Of a DNA stretch of 64,000 nt, positions 29,259 to 38,429 are shown one piece after another. The notes beneath the pieces are model-generated. The model had not been told where the DNA came from. It ran no database searches and was given only the letters and a program-made list of their open reading frames with translations. Source of the stretch: CAVWUA01 sp963758025 (GTDB lineage: Bacteria; Planctomycetota; Planctomycetia; Isosphaerales; Isosphaeraceae); the NCBI GenBank assembly GCA_963758025.1, contig CAVWUA010000005.1, positions 62,001 to 126,000 of the forward strand, given 5' to 3'. The first letter of the stretch is position 1. Every line of letters begins with the position of its first letter. Both the position numbers and the translations under genes were made by a program.

Positions 29259-31374
29259 TCAGACGCTACGGCGATTCCACAAACCCGGCAATGCCGCCAG
29301 CACGACCAGCCCCCCAACCAGTGCCAGGAACAGCCGCGACCAGCCCGAGGCCGGCGCGACCATGCCCCGGATGAAGACTTCCGTCTCGGTGGCCTGCGTG
29401 GCTTCCTTGTAGTAGATCTTCACCGGCCGGAGGGTGCCATCGGCGAGCGGGCGGTCCGAGCGGTAGGTCAGACTGTAGCTCTCACCGAGGCCCCGGGCGA
29501 GTTCCTCGTAGATCCCTCGCAACTGAGCAGCGTCGCGCGCGGGGAAGTATTGCCCGCGTGTCTCGGCCGCCAGACGTTTGAGCGCATCGCTCTCGATCTC
29601 GTCCTCGCTGCCCAGACCCAGCGTATGCACCGGCACCCCCGCGTTGCGGGCGGAGAGGATCGCCGAAGCGAGCGTCGCGTCCTGGCTGAACGTGTCCTCG
29701 CCGTCGGTCAGAGCGAGCACCGCGCGACGGCCGTTCTCCTTGCCGATGAGTTCGAGGGCTTCCTCGACCGCATCGTAATAGCGCGTCGCCCCGCCCGGCG
29801 CGAGGGTCTCGACGGCCTGCCGGACGCGCGTCGGATCGTCGGTGAACGGGCAGAGCATCTGTATCTCCGAGCCAAACGAGATGACCGCGACCCGAGAGCC
29901 TTTCGGCATGACCTGGAGGAACTGGCCCACGGCCGACTTCAGGGCCGACATGCGCGTGCCACCCCCGCCGGTTTCCTCTTCCATGCTCAGGCTCCGGTCC
30001 ACGACCAGCACGACCGTCGTCGGGCGGACCTCGGTCGAGATCGGACTCTGGAAATCGAGAATCGACACGGGGCGATCGTCTTCCGTGACGCGGAAGTCGT
30101 CCCGTTTCGCATCCAGCAAAGCCGATCCATCCGGCCGTTTCACCTCGAAATCGATCGTGATGCGCGGAAAGTCCTTCTCCTCGACGCTCCGCACCGTGAC
30201 CCGCACCCCCTCATCACCGACGATCCCTTGCGGTTCGGGAGGCGAGTCGTCGGCGTGCGCGACGGCCAGATTGTCGGCTCTTTGCGCCGGGCAGCTTGAG
30301 CACGCGATCCAGTTCGAAGGCCAGGTTCGCCTTGCGGAGAAAGAGCAAGGCCAGGCAGGTATCGGGCAAGGTTCCCCAGCGACTATCCGGCCACCCGCCG
30401 CCGGGTGTTTGCCGGGAGAGTAACTCGCGCGCACCGGCGGCGTACCAGTCCAGCCCGTCCAGTTCGCGCAGGCCGAGGGCCACGCAGACTCGCTCCAGGG
30501 ACCAGAGGTAATAGATATCGGAATTACCATCGATACGCCGGGCATCCTCGGTGACGATTTCCAGCGCATTCTGAAACGCCAGGTCGTTCGCGAGGGCGTC
30601 CCCCCGGGCCCTTGCGGTCAGTCGCTCGGCCTTCTCGGGCCGAGCCGCGCCGATGGCCAGGGCGATCAAGCCCGCACAGGTCATTGCCTCGCCATGTGGC
30701 ATTCCCGGCTTGTAGCCCCAGAACCCGGTTCGGTGCTGCGAGTTCCGAAAGTGGACCTCGATGTCCGCCAGCGGATCGTTCGAGGCGAACCCATGCCGAC
30801 CCGCCGCCCAGAGACCCAGCAGAGCGAACTGGGTATTCGAGTTGTCGCCGGTCCCCGGCGTGAATGGCGGTGGACGGATGCCACCGCTGGGCCCATCATA
30901 ACGGCGGCTCCCGGTGGATGGCTCGCGCGGAACCGTATAGGTCCACATCCCGCCGAATTCCCCGCGAGTCAACCGTTCGGCCAGTTGCTGGATCAGGTCG
31001 TCGAATTCCCCTCTGGCCCCTTTCTGATATCGGGCCAGGAAGAGGATCGCCAGGGACAGGTCATACGTCTGGTCGGACTCGGGCGCGAGTCTCGTGACGA
31101 TCGTCGCCGCCTTGTGGATCACGGGGTCGTCGCGATCGACACCATTCTCCATCAGGGCCAGCCCCGCCAGCGCGGTGATGCCCAGACGATGATTCTGGTT
31201 GAAATTGTAGGTCCAGCTCCCGTCCCGCTCCTGCTGCGAGCGGAGGAATTCCATCCCCTCGGCAATCGCCCTGTCGATCTCGTCATCACCGGGACGATCC
31301 ACCGCGAGGACGGGTGGGACAAGCAGGAGAATCACGCAGGCGATCGAGGCGACCCATGCCGAAGCACACTTCAT
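29259..31374 (-). CDS. Prenyltransferase/squalene-oxidase-repeat protein joined to a vWA domain (one frameshift)
   Basis: About 704 residues if two overlapping frames are joined near 30280-30288. Residues 1-24 are a signal peptide. Residues 30-360 are alpha/alpha-barrel repeats (SQQERDGSWTYNFNQNHRLG, LSRQTPGGGWPDSRWG) as in prenyltransferases and squalene cyclases, but no catalytic DxDD is seen. The second part has a vWA domain with a complete MIDAS (VVLVVDRSLSMEEE, LALTDGEDTFSQ) and a C-terminal helix. The downstream frame has no own start or signal peptide near the junction, which argues for one fused protein; two genes remain possible. The ATG overlaps the stop of the FHA gene upstream. 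Confidence 0.7.
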
Positions 31375-32831
31375 GACGTCGCCTCCTTCCCGTTCCGGGA
31401 CGGGACAAGTCCGAGAGATAGCCCCGCCAGGGCCGCTCCAATCGCGCCCCAGAGCAACGGCATGGTCAGGAATGCGTGCGGCGGAGACGACCCCAGGTCA
31501 GGTTCCACCGCCCGACACGCGGCGACCATGACCGCCGACACCAGCAGGCCGACAATCGCTCCGGCGAGTCCACCCGAGGGGATGTCCGCCCAACCACCGC
31601 GCCGTTTCGCCAGAACGATGCCCGCCAGAGCCCCGAGAATCGCCAGGAACAGGGCCGGTCCTCCCAGCCCCGGCACGTTCCCCGAGACGTCGGGCGTCGT
31701 GCCAGGGATGCGACCGAGGAGGGAGATCAGAAGCCGTCCCACGAGCAGGGCCAGGGGCCAGACGATCAGACGACGACGGGCCGACTGCCGCTCCACCCAG
31801 GAACGCAGACCGAGTTCCGGCCGTGCCGTACCGGCCGCCGTGGCGGCGGCGGGGATCTCATCGTGAGCGACGGGGGGGCCGAGCGTCACCGGAACGCGAT
31901 GGTTGCCGCCATTGCTCTGGATCACGAGCGTCGCGGAAAGGGGACCGCGATCCGTTTCCGGGATGCGAATTTCCAGGGGAAGGTCCGTCCCCTCGATGGT
32001 CACGAACGGCCGGCCGGCGAAGGCCGCGGGGATTGCCAGCCAGTCGGTCCCTTCCGGCTCCACCCGGACCTCGCAGCTCAGGAGGCGATATCCGATATTG
32101 CTGATCCGCACGACGCGACGCGTCATGCCACCCCCGGCAGCCGCCTGCACGGCGATCCGGTCGGGATAGACGTCCAGTTCGGGCCGCGCCTCCTTCGTCG
32201 TGGGCAAACCCGCGAGCCATGCGTCGAGCCGCTCGTCGGGCGTGCCGGGCGCGTCAGGGTTCGGCGCGAACTCGGATCGGCCGTTCGCGTTCAGGAATGC
32301 GGCGAGCCGGCCCGATGTCAGTTCTTCGCGCACGTCCGCCCAGCGCTGGGCCGAAACGGTAAGAAAATCATCCCAGGAGCGGCAGACCGTTCCGCCCTTC
32401 ATCGTGAAGGCGAAGGCCCCTGGTGTCGGTTTCGGCGGCGGCGGGGCGGGCTTCGGTGCGGGAGTCGCGGGCCTGGGACGAGGCTTCGCCGACGACGCGA
32501 CGACACGCAGTTGCACGCCGCCGACCTGGATCACGTCGCCATCCTGAAGCGCTCGCGACTGACCGGACAGCACGCGCTGACGGTTGACGAACGTGCCGCC
32601 GGGGCTATCGAGATCCCGCAAGGTCGCCGAGCCGTTCTGAAGCGCGATGGCCGCCTGCTGTCCCGCCATCCGTCGCGGAGCGTTTCCTTCCTGTTCCGCC
32701 AGGTTGATCCCGGGCTGGTTCTGGACGTCGTTGCCAAGAATTGTCTCACCGGTCAACAGCGCATAGCGACGGCCCACGTCCTTGCCGCGGACGACTTCCA
32801 GACTCCAGCCATTCGTCGTGTTACTGTTCAT
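31371..32831 (-). CDS. FHA-domain membrane protein
   Basis: 486 residues. The N-terminal FHA domain (residues 10-110) has the phosphothreonine-binding pattern (GRRYALLTGETILGND, ATLRDLDSPGGTFVNRQRV, DGDVIQVGG), although the usual GR and SRxH elements are degenerate. A proline/alanine linker follows (KPRPRPATPAPKPAPPPPKP). The centre (residues 190-330) is a beta-rich domain (ISNIGYRLLSCEVRVEPEG). The C-terminus has three to four membrane helices. FHA domains read Ser/Thr kinase signals, so this may recruit partners to the membrane. It overlaps the downstream gene by 4 bases. Confidence 0.85.
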   Translation of the reverse strand: MNSNTTNGWSLEVVRGKDVGRRYALLTGETILGNDVQNQPGINLAEQEGNAPRRMAGQQAAIALQNGSATLRDLDSPGGTFVNRQRVLSGQSRALQDGDVIQVGGVQLRVVASSAKPRPRPATPAPKPAPPPPKPTPGAFAFTMKGGTVCRSWDDFLTVSAQRWADVREELTSGRLAAFLNANGRSEFAPNPDAPGTPDERLDAWLAGLPTTKEARPELDVYPDRIAVQAAAGGGMTRRVVRISNIGYRLLSCEVRVEPEGTDWLAIPAAFAGRPFVTIEGTDLPLEIRIPETDRGPLSATLVIQSNGGNHRVPVTLGPPVAHDEIPAAATAAGTARPELGLRSWVERQSARRRLIVWPLALLVGRLLISLLGRIPGTTPDVSGNVPGLGGPALFLAILGALAGIVLAKRRGGWADIPSGGLAGAIVGLLVSAVMVAACRAVEPDLGSSPPHAFLTMPLLWGAIGAALAGLSLGLVPSRNGKEATS

Positions 32832-32857
32832 GAATGCGTCGCGGTTCGCGGAGTGAC

Positions 32858-33748
32858 TCAGCGTTGACGGAAGACGAGCAGCGTCTGGCCCAACTGGATG
32901 CGGTCGCCATCGTTTAATGGTTGAGAATCCGTCACGGCCGCGCCGTTGACACGCGTCCGGCCCTTCCCATCGAGGTTGTGCAAGAGATAACCATCGGAAA
33001 CCATCTCGATTTCGGCATGTCGGCGGCTCACTTCGGGATCGCCGAACAGGCCGACCTCGGCGTGCTCATCCAGCCCCAGACGTGAGCGGCGATTCGCAAG
33101 CAGATAGGCACGGCCTTCCTGCCTCCCCTGAAGCACCTGGACCCAGGCGCGGCGGAGGACCTGCTCAACCAGGGACAGGCAAAGGCCCAGCCCGGCCCCC
33201 AGGATGACGATGCCGGGCCCTTGGCTCAAGCGGGCCGAACGCTCATCGTTGCCGATCCCCGCGCGCAGGGCCTCGAACAGGAACCCGCCGAGAAACCCGC
33301 CGAGAGCGCCACCGATCAGGCCGAAGATCAAACGTTGCCGGGAACGGTAGGCCAGCCCCTGACTCACGCCGATGCCCACCCCCAGGATCGACCACGAGAT
33401 GGCCCGGCCGATCAGCCCCCCTTGCACGATGCCCAGGAACAACTCACCGAGCACCAGGCCGATCATTCCGCCAATCGCTCCGGCCAGGGCGCCCCAACTT
33501 CCCAGGCGAGCGAGCTTGAGCCACGCGCCGTCTCGGAGCGGATCGGCCGCGTTGAGGAAGAACCCGAGGATGCCGCCGATCGCCGCGCCGGCGAGCGCGT
33601 CGCGGGCCCAGATGTCCGCCGCATGGACCAGTTCGACATACAGATAGAGGCCGAACACCGCTCCCAGCGCACCGGCGATGGCGGAATCGTAAGCTTGACG
33701 AACATTCATGTTACGGAGCGGGCGTTGCGCCTGGGAGCCTGTGCTCAT
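32858..33748 (-). CDS. Glycine-zipper membrane protein with C-terminal FHA domain
   Basis: 296 residues. Residues 20-200 hold about six small-residue-rich membrane helices (AIAGALGAVFGLYLYVEL, LAGAIGGMIGLVLGELFLG, LIGGALGGFLGGFLFEAL), resembling glycine-zipper domains. An FHA domain fills residues 205-296 (RSRLGLDEHAEVGLFGDPEV, SRRHAEI, LHNLDGKGRTRVNG, DGDRIQLGQTLLVF), with the SRRH core intact. The architecture is the reverse of the neighbouring FHA protein. Its ATG overlaps the stop of the Hsp70-vWA gene upstream (ATGA). A membrane-bound phosphopeptide receptor role is inferred. Confidence 0.85.
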   Translation of the reverse strand: MSTGSQAQRPLRNMNVRQAYDSAIAGALGAVFGLYLYVELVHAADIWARDALAGAAIGGILGFFLNAADPLRDGAWLKLARLGSWGALAGAIGGMIGLVLGELFLGIVQGGLIGRAISWSILGVGIGVSQGLAYRSRQRLIFGLIGGALGGFLGGFLFEALRAGIGNDERSARLSQGPGIVILGAGLGLCLSLVEQVLRRAWVQVLQGRQEGRAYLLANRRSRLGLDEHAEVGLFGDPEVSRRHAEIEMVSDGYLLHNLDGKGRTRVNGAAVTDSQPLNDGDRIQLGQTLLVFRQR

Positions 33749-35807
33749 GAGATTTTCCGCAAGGCGCGGCCCCCCTCGGCGATCACGCGGGCGATGTGGC
33801 CGAACGTCTGCACCAGCTCACCCTGGCGAGCGAAGATCGACCCTTCCTCGCTGCTGGCCAGGCGGCGGAGATACCCGCGATCGGCGTCCCCGGTGCCGAT
33901 CGCGACGATCTCGATCCCCATCGCGCGGGCCCGCTCCGCCTGTTCGACGGCACTCTCGGGGGCGTCGGGATAGCCGTCCGTCAGGATCACGATGTAACGC
34001 GTACGGTCCGCCAGCGTGAGCTGCGAGGAGGCCATCTCCAGCGCATCGGTGAGGTTCGTCGAGCTTTCCGGTTCGAGCCGATTGATGGCGGCCTGCACCT
34101 TGCGCGCGTTGCTCGTCGCCTCGCACTGGAGGATCACCTGGCTGGAGAAGGAGATCAGGCCGACCTCGGCGGTGGTGAAGTCACACTTGTTCAAGAACTC
34201 CCGCGCGGCCTCCTGCGCCTGGACGAGCGGTCCGCCCGTCATACTCAGCGAGACATCGATCAGGAGATAGACCCGCACCGGCTCGGCCGGAAGCTGCGTG
34301 GTGCCGCTCTCGGGTGGGCGGCCGAGCCACGAGAGATCGTCGGGGACCGGCTCGACGGTCATCGGCAAGACGTGCTTCGTATCGCGCTGTACGGCCTGGA
34401 CCTGGACGACGCCGTTGGCATCATAGGACATCTGAATATCGACCATCACCTCCGCGTCGGTCGCCTGGATGCCGGAGAAGACGTACTTTCCCAGGACGGT
34501 GCAATCGAGCGGCCGGGCACTTTCCCCCTGTGTGAGATACACCTCCAGATGATCGTTCGCGCCGCCGTGCGTGGCGTGCAGGTAGCTCTTGGTGTTCTCG
34601 ACCGGGATCGGCTGATTGCGGCGGATAATGATGTCGTTGACGTAGGCGTTGCCATCCTCACTGACGGCGACGACCCCCAGGCTGTGCGACATCACGTCGC
34701 TGATCCGCCGGGCGCCGGCCAGGGTGAAGCGCGGGGTGGCGTTGTCCGAAGCTTGCCCGACCTCCATGGCCGCCTGGATCGCCGCGCCGAGGGCGACGAC
34801 CTCATCCACGTTGACCCCGGCGCGGGGGGCTGGCCCGACATCTCATGGACGAATTGCCGGACCATCGGCATCCGTGTCGAGCCGCCGACCAGGAGCACGC
34901 CGGTCAAGCCGCTCCAGTCGATGTGCGCCTCGTCGAGCGCTTCTTCGGTCAGCTTCCGCGTGCGGTCCATCAGGGGGAAGGTCATCCCCTCGAACTCGCT
35001 CCGCGAAAGCTCATAGCTCCGACGCTCCGCGCCGAGCTGGAGGGTAATCCGCGTCGAATTCCGTTCGGAGAGCTGCCACTTCGCGCGCTCGCTGAGGGAG
35101 AGGACTTCGTTGAGCAGCACGGGATCATCGAGCGGGTCGAGCCCCGTATCGGCGGCGAACTTCTCGGCCAGGAAGGTGGCGATCCGGTCGTCCCAGTTCT
35201 TGCCGCCCAGGTCGTGATCCCCCGCCGTGGCGAGCACGGCAATCTCGTGGGGTCTGATCCGCGCGACGGTCACGTCGAACGTGCCGCCTCCCAGGTCATA
35301 GATGAGTACGGTTTCGTCCGTGTCTTCGGTCTGCAAGCCATACGCCAGGGCCGCGGCGGTCGGCTCGTTGATGATCCGCAGGACCTCCAGGCCGGCCTTG
35401 AACCCGGCGTCGATCGTCGCCTTGCGCTGGGCGTCGGCGAAATAGGCGGGGACGGTAATGACGGCCCGCGTCACCGGCTCGCCGAGCTTCGCCTCGGCAT
35501 CCTCCTTGAGCCTGCGGAGCACCAGGGCGGAGAGGTCGGTGGCGTCGTAGTCCTTGCCGTGAAAGTGGAGCTTGAACAGCGGGTTGCCCATGTGGGGCTT
35601 GAAGAAGCTGGCGATCTCCTCGTTTCCCAGCCGCGCCCACTCCTTCGCCTCCTGCCCGACGGCGGGCGGGTCCTGGCCGAAGTAGATGACCGACGGCGTG
35701 ACGTGCACGCCGTCCCGGTTCGCGATGACCTCCGGCCGCCCGTAGGCGTTGCGGTACGCGACCACCGAGTTGGTCGTTCCCAGGTCGATGCCGACGAAGG
35801 TGGACAT
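33745..35807 (-). CDS. Hsp70-family chaperone fused to a C-terminal vWA domain (one frameshift)
   Basis: About 687 residues. Residues 1-345 are an actin-like ATPase (VGIDLGTTNSVVAYRN, INEPTAAALAYGL, YDLGGGTFDVTVARI, VLLVGGSTRMPMVRQF). Residues 350-500 are a substrate-binding beta domain (RISDVMSHSLGVVAV, DIIIRRNQPIPVENT). In place of the alpha-helical lid there is a vWA domain with a complete MIDAS (VYLLIDVSLSMTGG, VILTDGYPDAPES). The frame shifts in a C run near 34825-34831; one added base restores GVNVDEVVALGAAI, which matches the conserved DnaK segment. It sits between the zinc-ribbon and FHA genes with overlaps or gaps of 3-4 bases. Confidence 0.88.
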
Positions 35808-35810
35808 GGG

Positions 35811-36548
35811 TTACGACTCCAGCAACAGGGCGCGGAATCCGGCCGGGATCGAACGGGTGTCCGTCGTCAAGGGAACGTCCGGCTGGGGCTCACCCGTCGC
35901 CTTCCCCCAGTCCGGGCTCAGAGGGGCGATCCATCCCGCGACGATCACCAGCAATCCTCCCGCCGTCATGTAGGCGAACCGTGACGCCATATCATCCCAG
36001 CGAGACATGATATAATAACCCGTATAAAACGGAATCAGCAGGTAGAGCAAGCCGTGGAGTGAATCCTCGGTGAATGCGATGTAGGCCCCGGTCGCGTAGC
36101 CGTAGAGGACCAGGATCGAGCCGATGACGCTCAAGAACCCGGCGACGATCAACGTTCCGCCGGGAACAAGGGTGGCCACCCCCGCCAGCACCGCGACACC
36201 GACGATCGCCACACCGATCCAGATCTTGACCGATCCGGGGCTTTCCTCACGTTCGCGGTCTTGTCGTCTGGGAGCGCTCGTGGAAACCGTTTTCCGACGT
36301 TTCGGTTTCGTCAGAACCGTCTTCTCGACGGGGGCCGGCGCGAACGTGGAAACCGGCTCCCCGGTGCTGTCGGATGCGGATTGATCCTCCATCGCATCGA
36401 GACGGTACACGTCGGCAGGGGGAGGTCCGTCCGGGTCGTGGATCGTGAAGACGTGACCGCACCCTTTGCAGCGGACGCGCCGGCCGATGTGGGACCGGTC
36501 CGCCTTGCCGGGCTGGCCGCACGACTCGCACGCGAACACGATGGTCAT
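35811..36548 (-). CDS. Zinc-ribbon membrane protein
   Basis: 245 residues. An N-terminal zinc ribbon (CESCGQPGKADRSHIGRR, then CKGCGHVFTI) has the CxxC-CxxC pattern of MJ0042-type ribbons. A charged linker of about 75 residues precedes three to four membrane helices (IWIGVAIVGVAVLAGVATL, TLIVAGFLSVIGSILVLYGY, LLYLLIPFYTGYYI, LLVIVAGWIAPL). Planctomycete genomes carry many such proteins; function is unknown. It lies between the two Hsp70 genes (31 bases after one, 3 before the other), so it is part of the chaperone operon. Confidence 0.83.
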   Translation of the reverse strand: MTIVFACESCGQPGKADRSHIGRRVRCKGCGHVFTIHDPDGPPPADVYRLDAMEDQSASDSTGEPVSTFAPAPVEKTVLTKPKRRKTVSTSAPRRQDREREESPGSVKIWIGVAIVGVAVLAGVATLVPGGTLIVAGFLSVIGSILVLYGYATGAYIAFTEDSLHGLLYLLIPFYTGYYIMSRWDDMASRFAYMTAGGLLVIVAGWIAPLSPDWGKATGEPQPDVPLTTDTRSIPAGFRALLLES

Positions 36549-36579
36549 CGTTGACGTCTCCCGGATCGGCGACGACGGG

Positions 36580-38241
36580 TCACGACACGTTCATCAGTCG
36601 CAGAGCGGTCGAACGTTCGGCAACCTGCTCGGCCGTCATGACGGCCTCGGTCTCGAACGCGACGTTGATCGAACCGCCGCCGGTCAAGTCCTGCGCGGTG
36701 ACGTTCAGACGGCCATCGCGGTCGATGGCGAAGGTCACGCGGATCGGGCTTCGCGCGGGGAGACTTTGCGGCAGGTCGAGCGTGGCGACACCAACCTCCT
36801 TGCAATCGGCCGGTTCGGGGCTGTCGCGCTCGCCGGCCATCACGCGGATATCGACGCCGGTCTGATTGGCCTGATCGGTGCCGAAGTCGCTGGTGTATTC
36901 CATCGGGACCTCGCCGTTGCGGGGCAGGAGGTACACGACGACATCCTGGCCTTCCTCGTTGCGGGCGATGACGCCGAGGCTCTTGCTCAGGACGTTGACG
37001 ATCTTCGTGCTCACCAGCTCGCGGACCGGGCCGGTGAGGGTGAACCCCGTCTCCTGCTCGATCCGGTCGAGCGCGGCGGCGACCTCCTCCTCGGAGACGG
37101 CCGACAGATCGAGCTCCTGGCCGGGCTCACCTTCGGATGAGGGCGCGAGAATGCCCTGGACCTGATCCTGAAGCGTCTCCTTCAGGCCGAACAGAGCGGC
37201 CCCCTTGGCGACGGCCTCGTCCGGGTCGAACACCTCGGGTTCCATGCCGAACTCGTCGACGATCCGGTTGCGGACCTGAGGCATGCGGGTCGCGCCGCCG
37301 ACGAGAATGATCTTGTCGAACGCCTCGTACCCCTTGCCCCGGGCGTCGCCGAGCATCTCGTGGGTCAGCTCGATCGTGCGATCGAGCAGGTGCCGGGTGA
37401 TCTGCTCGAAGGTCGGCCGGTCCAGCTCGACGCGGGCCTGCTGACCGGCGTGCGTGACGCGGAAGGGGGCCTTCTCGCGCTGGGTGAGCGTCTTCTTGCC
37501 GCGCTCGGCCTGGAGGAACAGGTCGTTCAGAACCTCGGGATCGTCCATCGGGTCGGCGTCGGAGCCGGTCTGCTGCTTGAACTGGTCGGCGAGGTGGACG
37601 ACGATCGCCTCATCCCAGAGGGCGCCGCCGAGCCGGTGGTCCCCCCCGGTGCAGATCACGCGGATCAGGCGGTCCTTGATCTCGATCATCGTGATATCGA
37701 ACGTGCCGCCGCCCAGATCATAAACGAGAACGGTCTGGTCCTCGGTCTGATCCAGCCCGTAGGCAATCGCCGCGGCGGTCGGCTCGTTCAGGATCGAACG
37801 GACGTTCAGACCGGCGAGTTTGCCGGCGTTGGCGGTCGCCTCGCGCTCCTCGGTGCCGAAGTACGCGGGGCAGGTGATGACGACGTCGGTGATCTTCTCG
37901 TCACCCAGGGCCAGTTCGGCGTCACCGACGATCTTACGCAGGATGAACGAGCTGAGGTCCTCGGCGCTGTACACCTGGCCGTCGTGCTCGAAGATGAAGT
38001 TCGGGTCCCCCATGTGCTGCTTGACCCGTGAGACAACGCGATCCGGCTCGACTTTCGCCGACTCCTTGGCCGTGTTGCCGACAATGATGTTGTCCCCGTC
38101 GAAGAGGACAACCGACGGCGTGATCCGCTCGCTCTCCTGATTCGGCACGATCACCGGCTTGCCGTGCTCGTCCACGTAGGCGATCGCCGAGTAGGTCGTC
38201 CCGAGATCGATCCCATACACGCGCTTCAGGCTCTCACTCAC
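36580..38241 (-). CDS. Hsp70-family (DnaK-like) protein
   Basis: 553 residues. The ATPase domain is intact (YGIDLGTTYSAIAYVDEHG, ILNEPTAAAIAYGLDQ, YDLGGGTFDITMIEI, IILVGGATRMPQVRN). About 55 extra residues (GILAPSSEGEPGQELDLSAV and after) separate it from the substrate-binding beta domain (KSLGVIARNEEGQDVVVYLL). The protein stops shortly after that domain (LNVTAQDLTGGGSINVAFET), so the helical lid and DnaK C-terminal motif are missing. It is therefore a divergent Hsp70, not the housekeeping DnaK. It is the first gene of the operon; no DnaJ gene is adjacent. Confidence 0.9.
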   Translation of the reverse strand: MSESLKRVYGIDLGTTYSAIAYVDEHGKPVIVPNQESERITPSVVLFDGDNIIVGNTAKESAKVEPDRVVSRVKQHMGDPNFIFEHDGQVYSAEDLSSFILRKIVGDAELALGDEKITDVVITCPAYFGTEEREATANAGKLAGLNVRSILNEPTAAAIAYGLDQTEDQTVLVYDLGGGTFDITMIEIKDRLIRVICTGGDHRLGGALWDEAIVVHLADQFKQQTGSDADPMDDPEVLNDLFLQAERGKKTLTQREKAPFRVTHAGQQARVELDRPTFEQITRHLLDRTIELTHEMLGDARGKGYEAFDKIILVGGATRMPQVRNRIVDEFGMEPEVFDPDEAVAKGAALFGLKETLQDQVQGILAPSSEGEPGQELDLSAVSEEEVAAALDRIEQETGFTLTGPVRELVSTKIVNVLSKSLGVIARNEEGQDVVVYLLPRNGEVPMEYTSDFGTDQANQTGVDIRVMAGERDSPEPADCKEVGVATLDLPQSLPARSPIRVTFAIDRDGRLNVTAQDLTGGGSINVAFETEAVMTAEQVAERSTALRLMNVS

Positions 38242-38429
38242 GGCCTAAGGCTCCCCTCGTTGGCGTTGTGGAACAGACCGCATCATAGAACGATGCCGAC
38301 CCCGGCGCGGCGCATTCATCAGAGATGTTCGCCCTGCATCCATCTCATATTGTAACTGGAGCCCGGACGAAGCGTTAGAAAATCGTCAAGCGATCTTGTC
38401 GGTTCGTGATCCCCCAGAATCTCCGCCGT

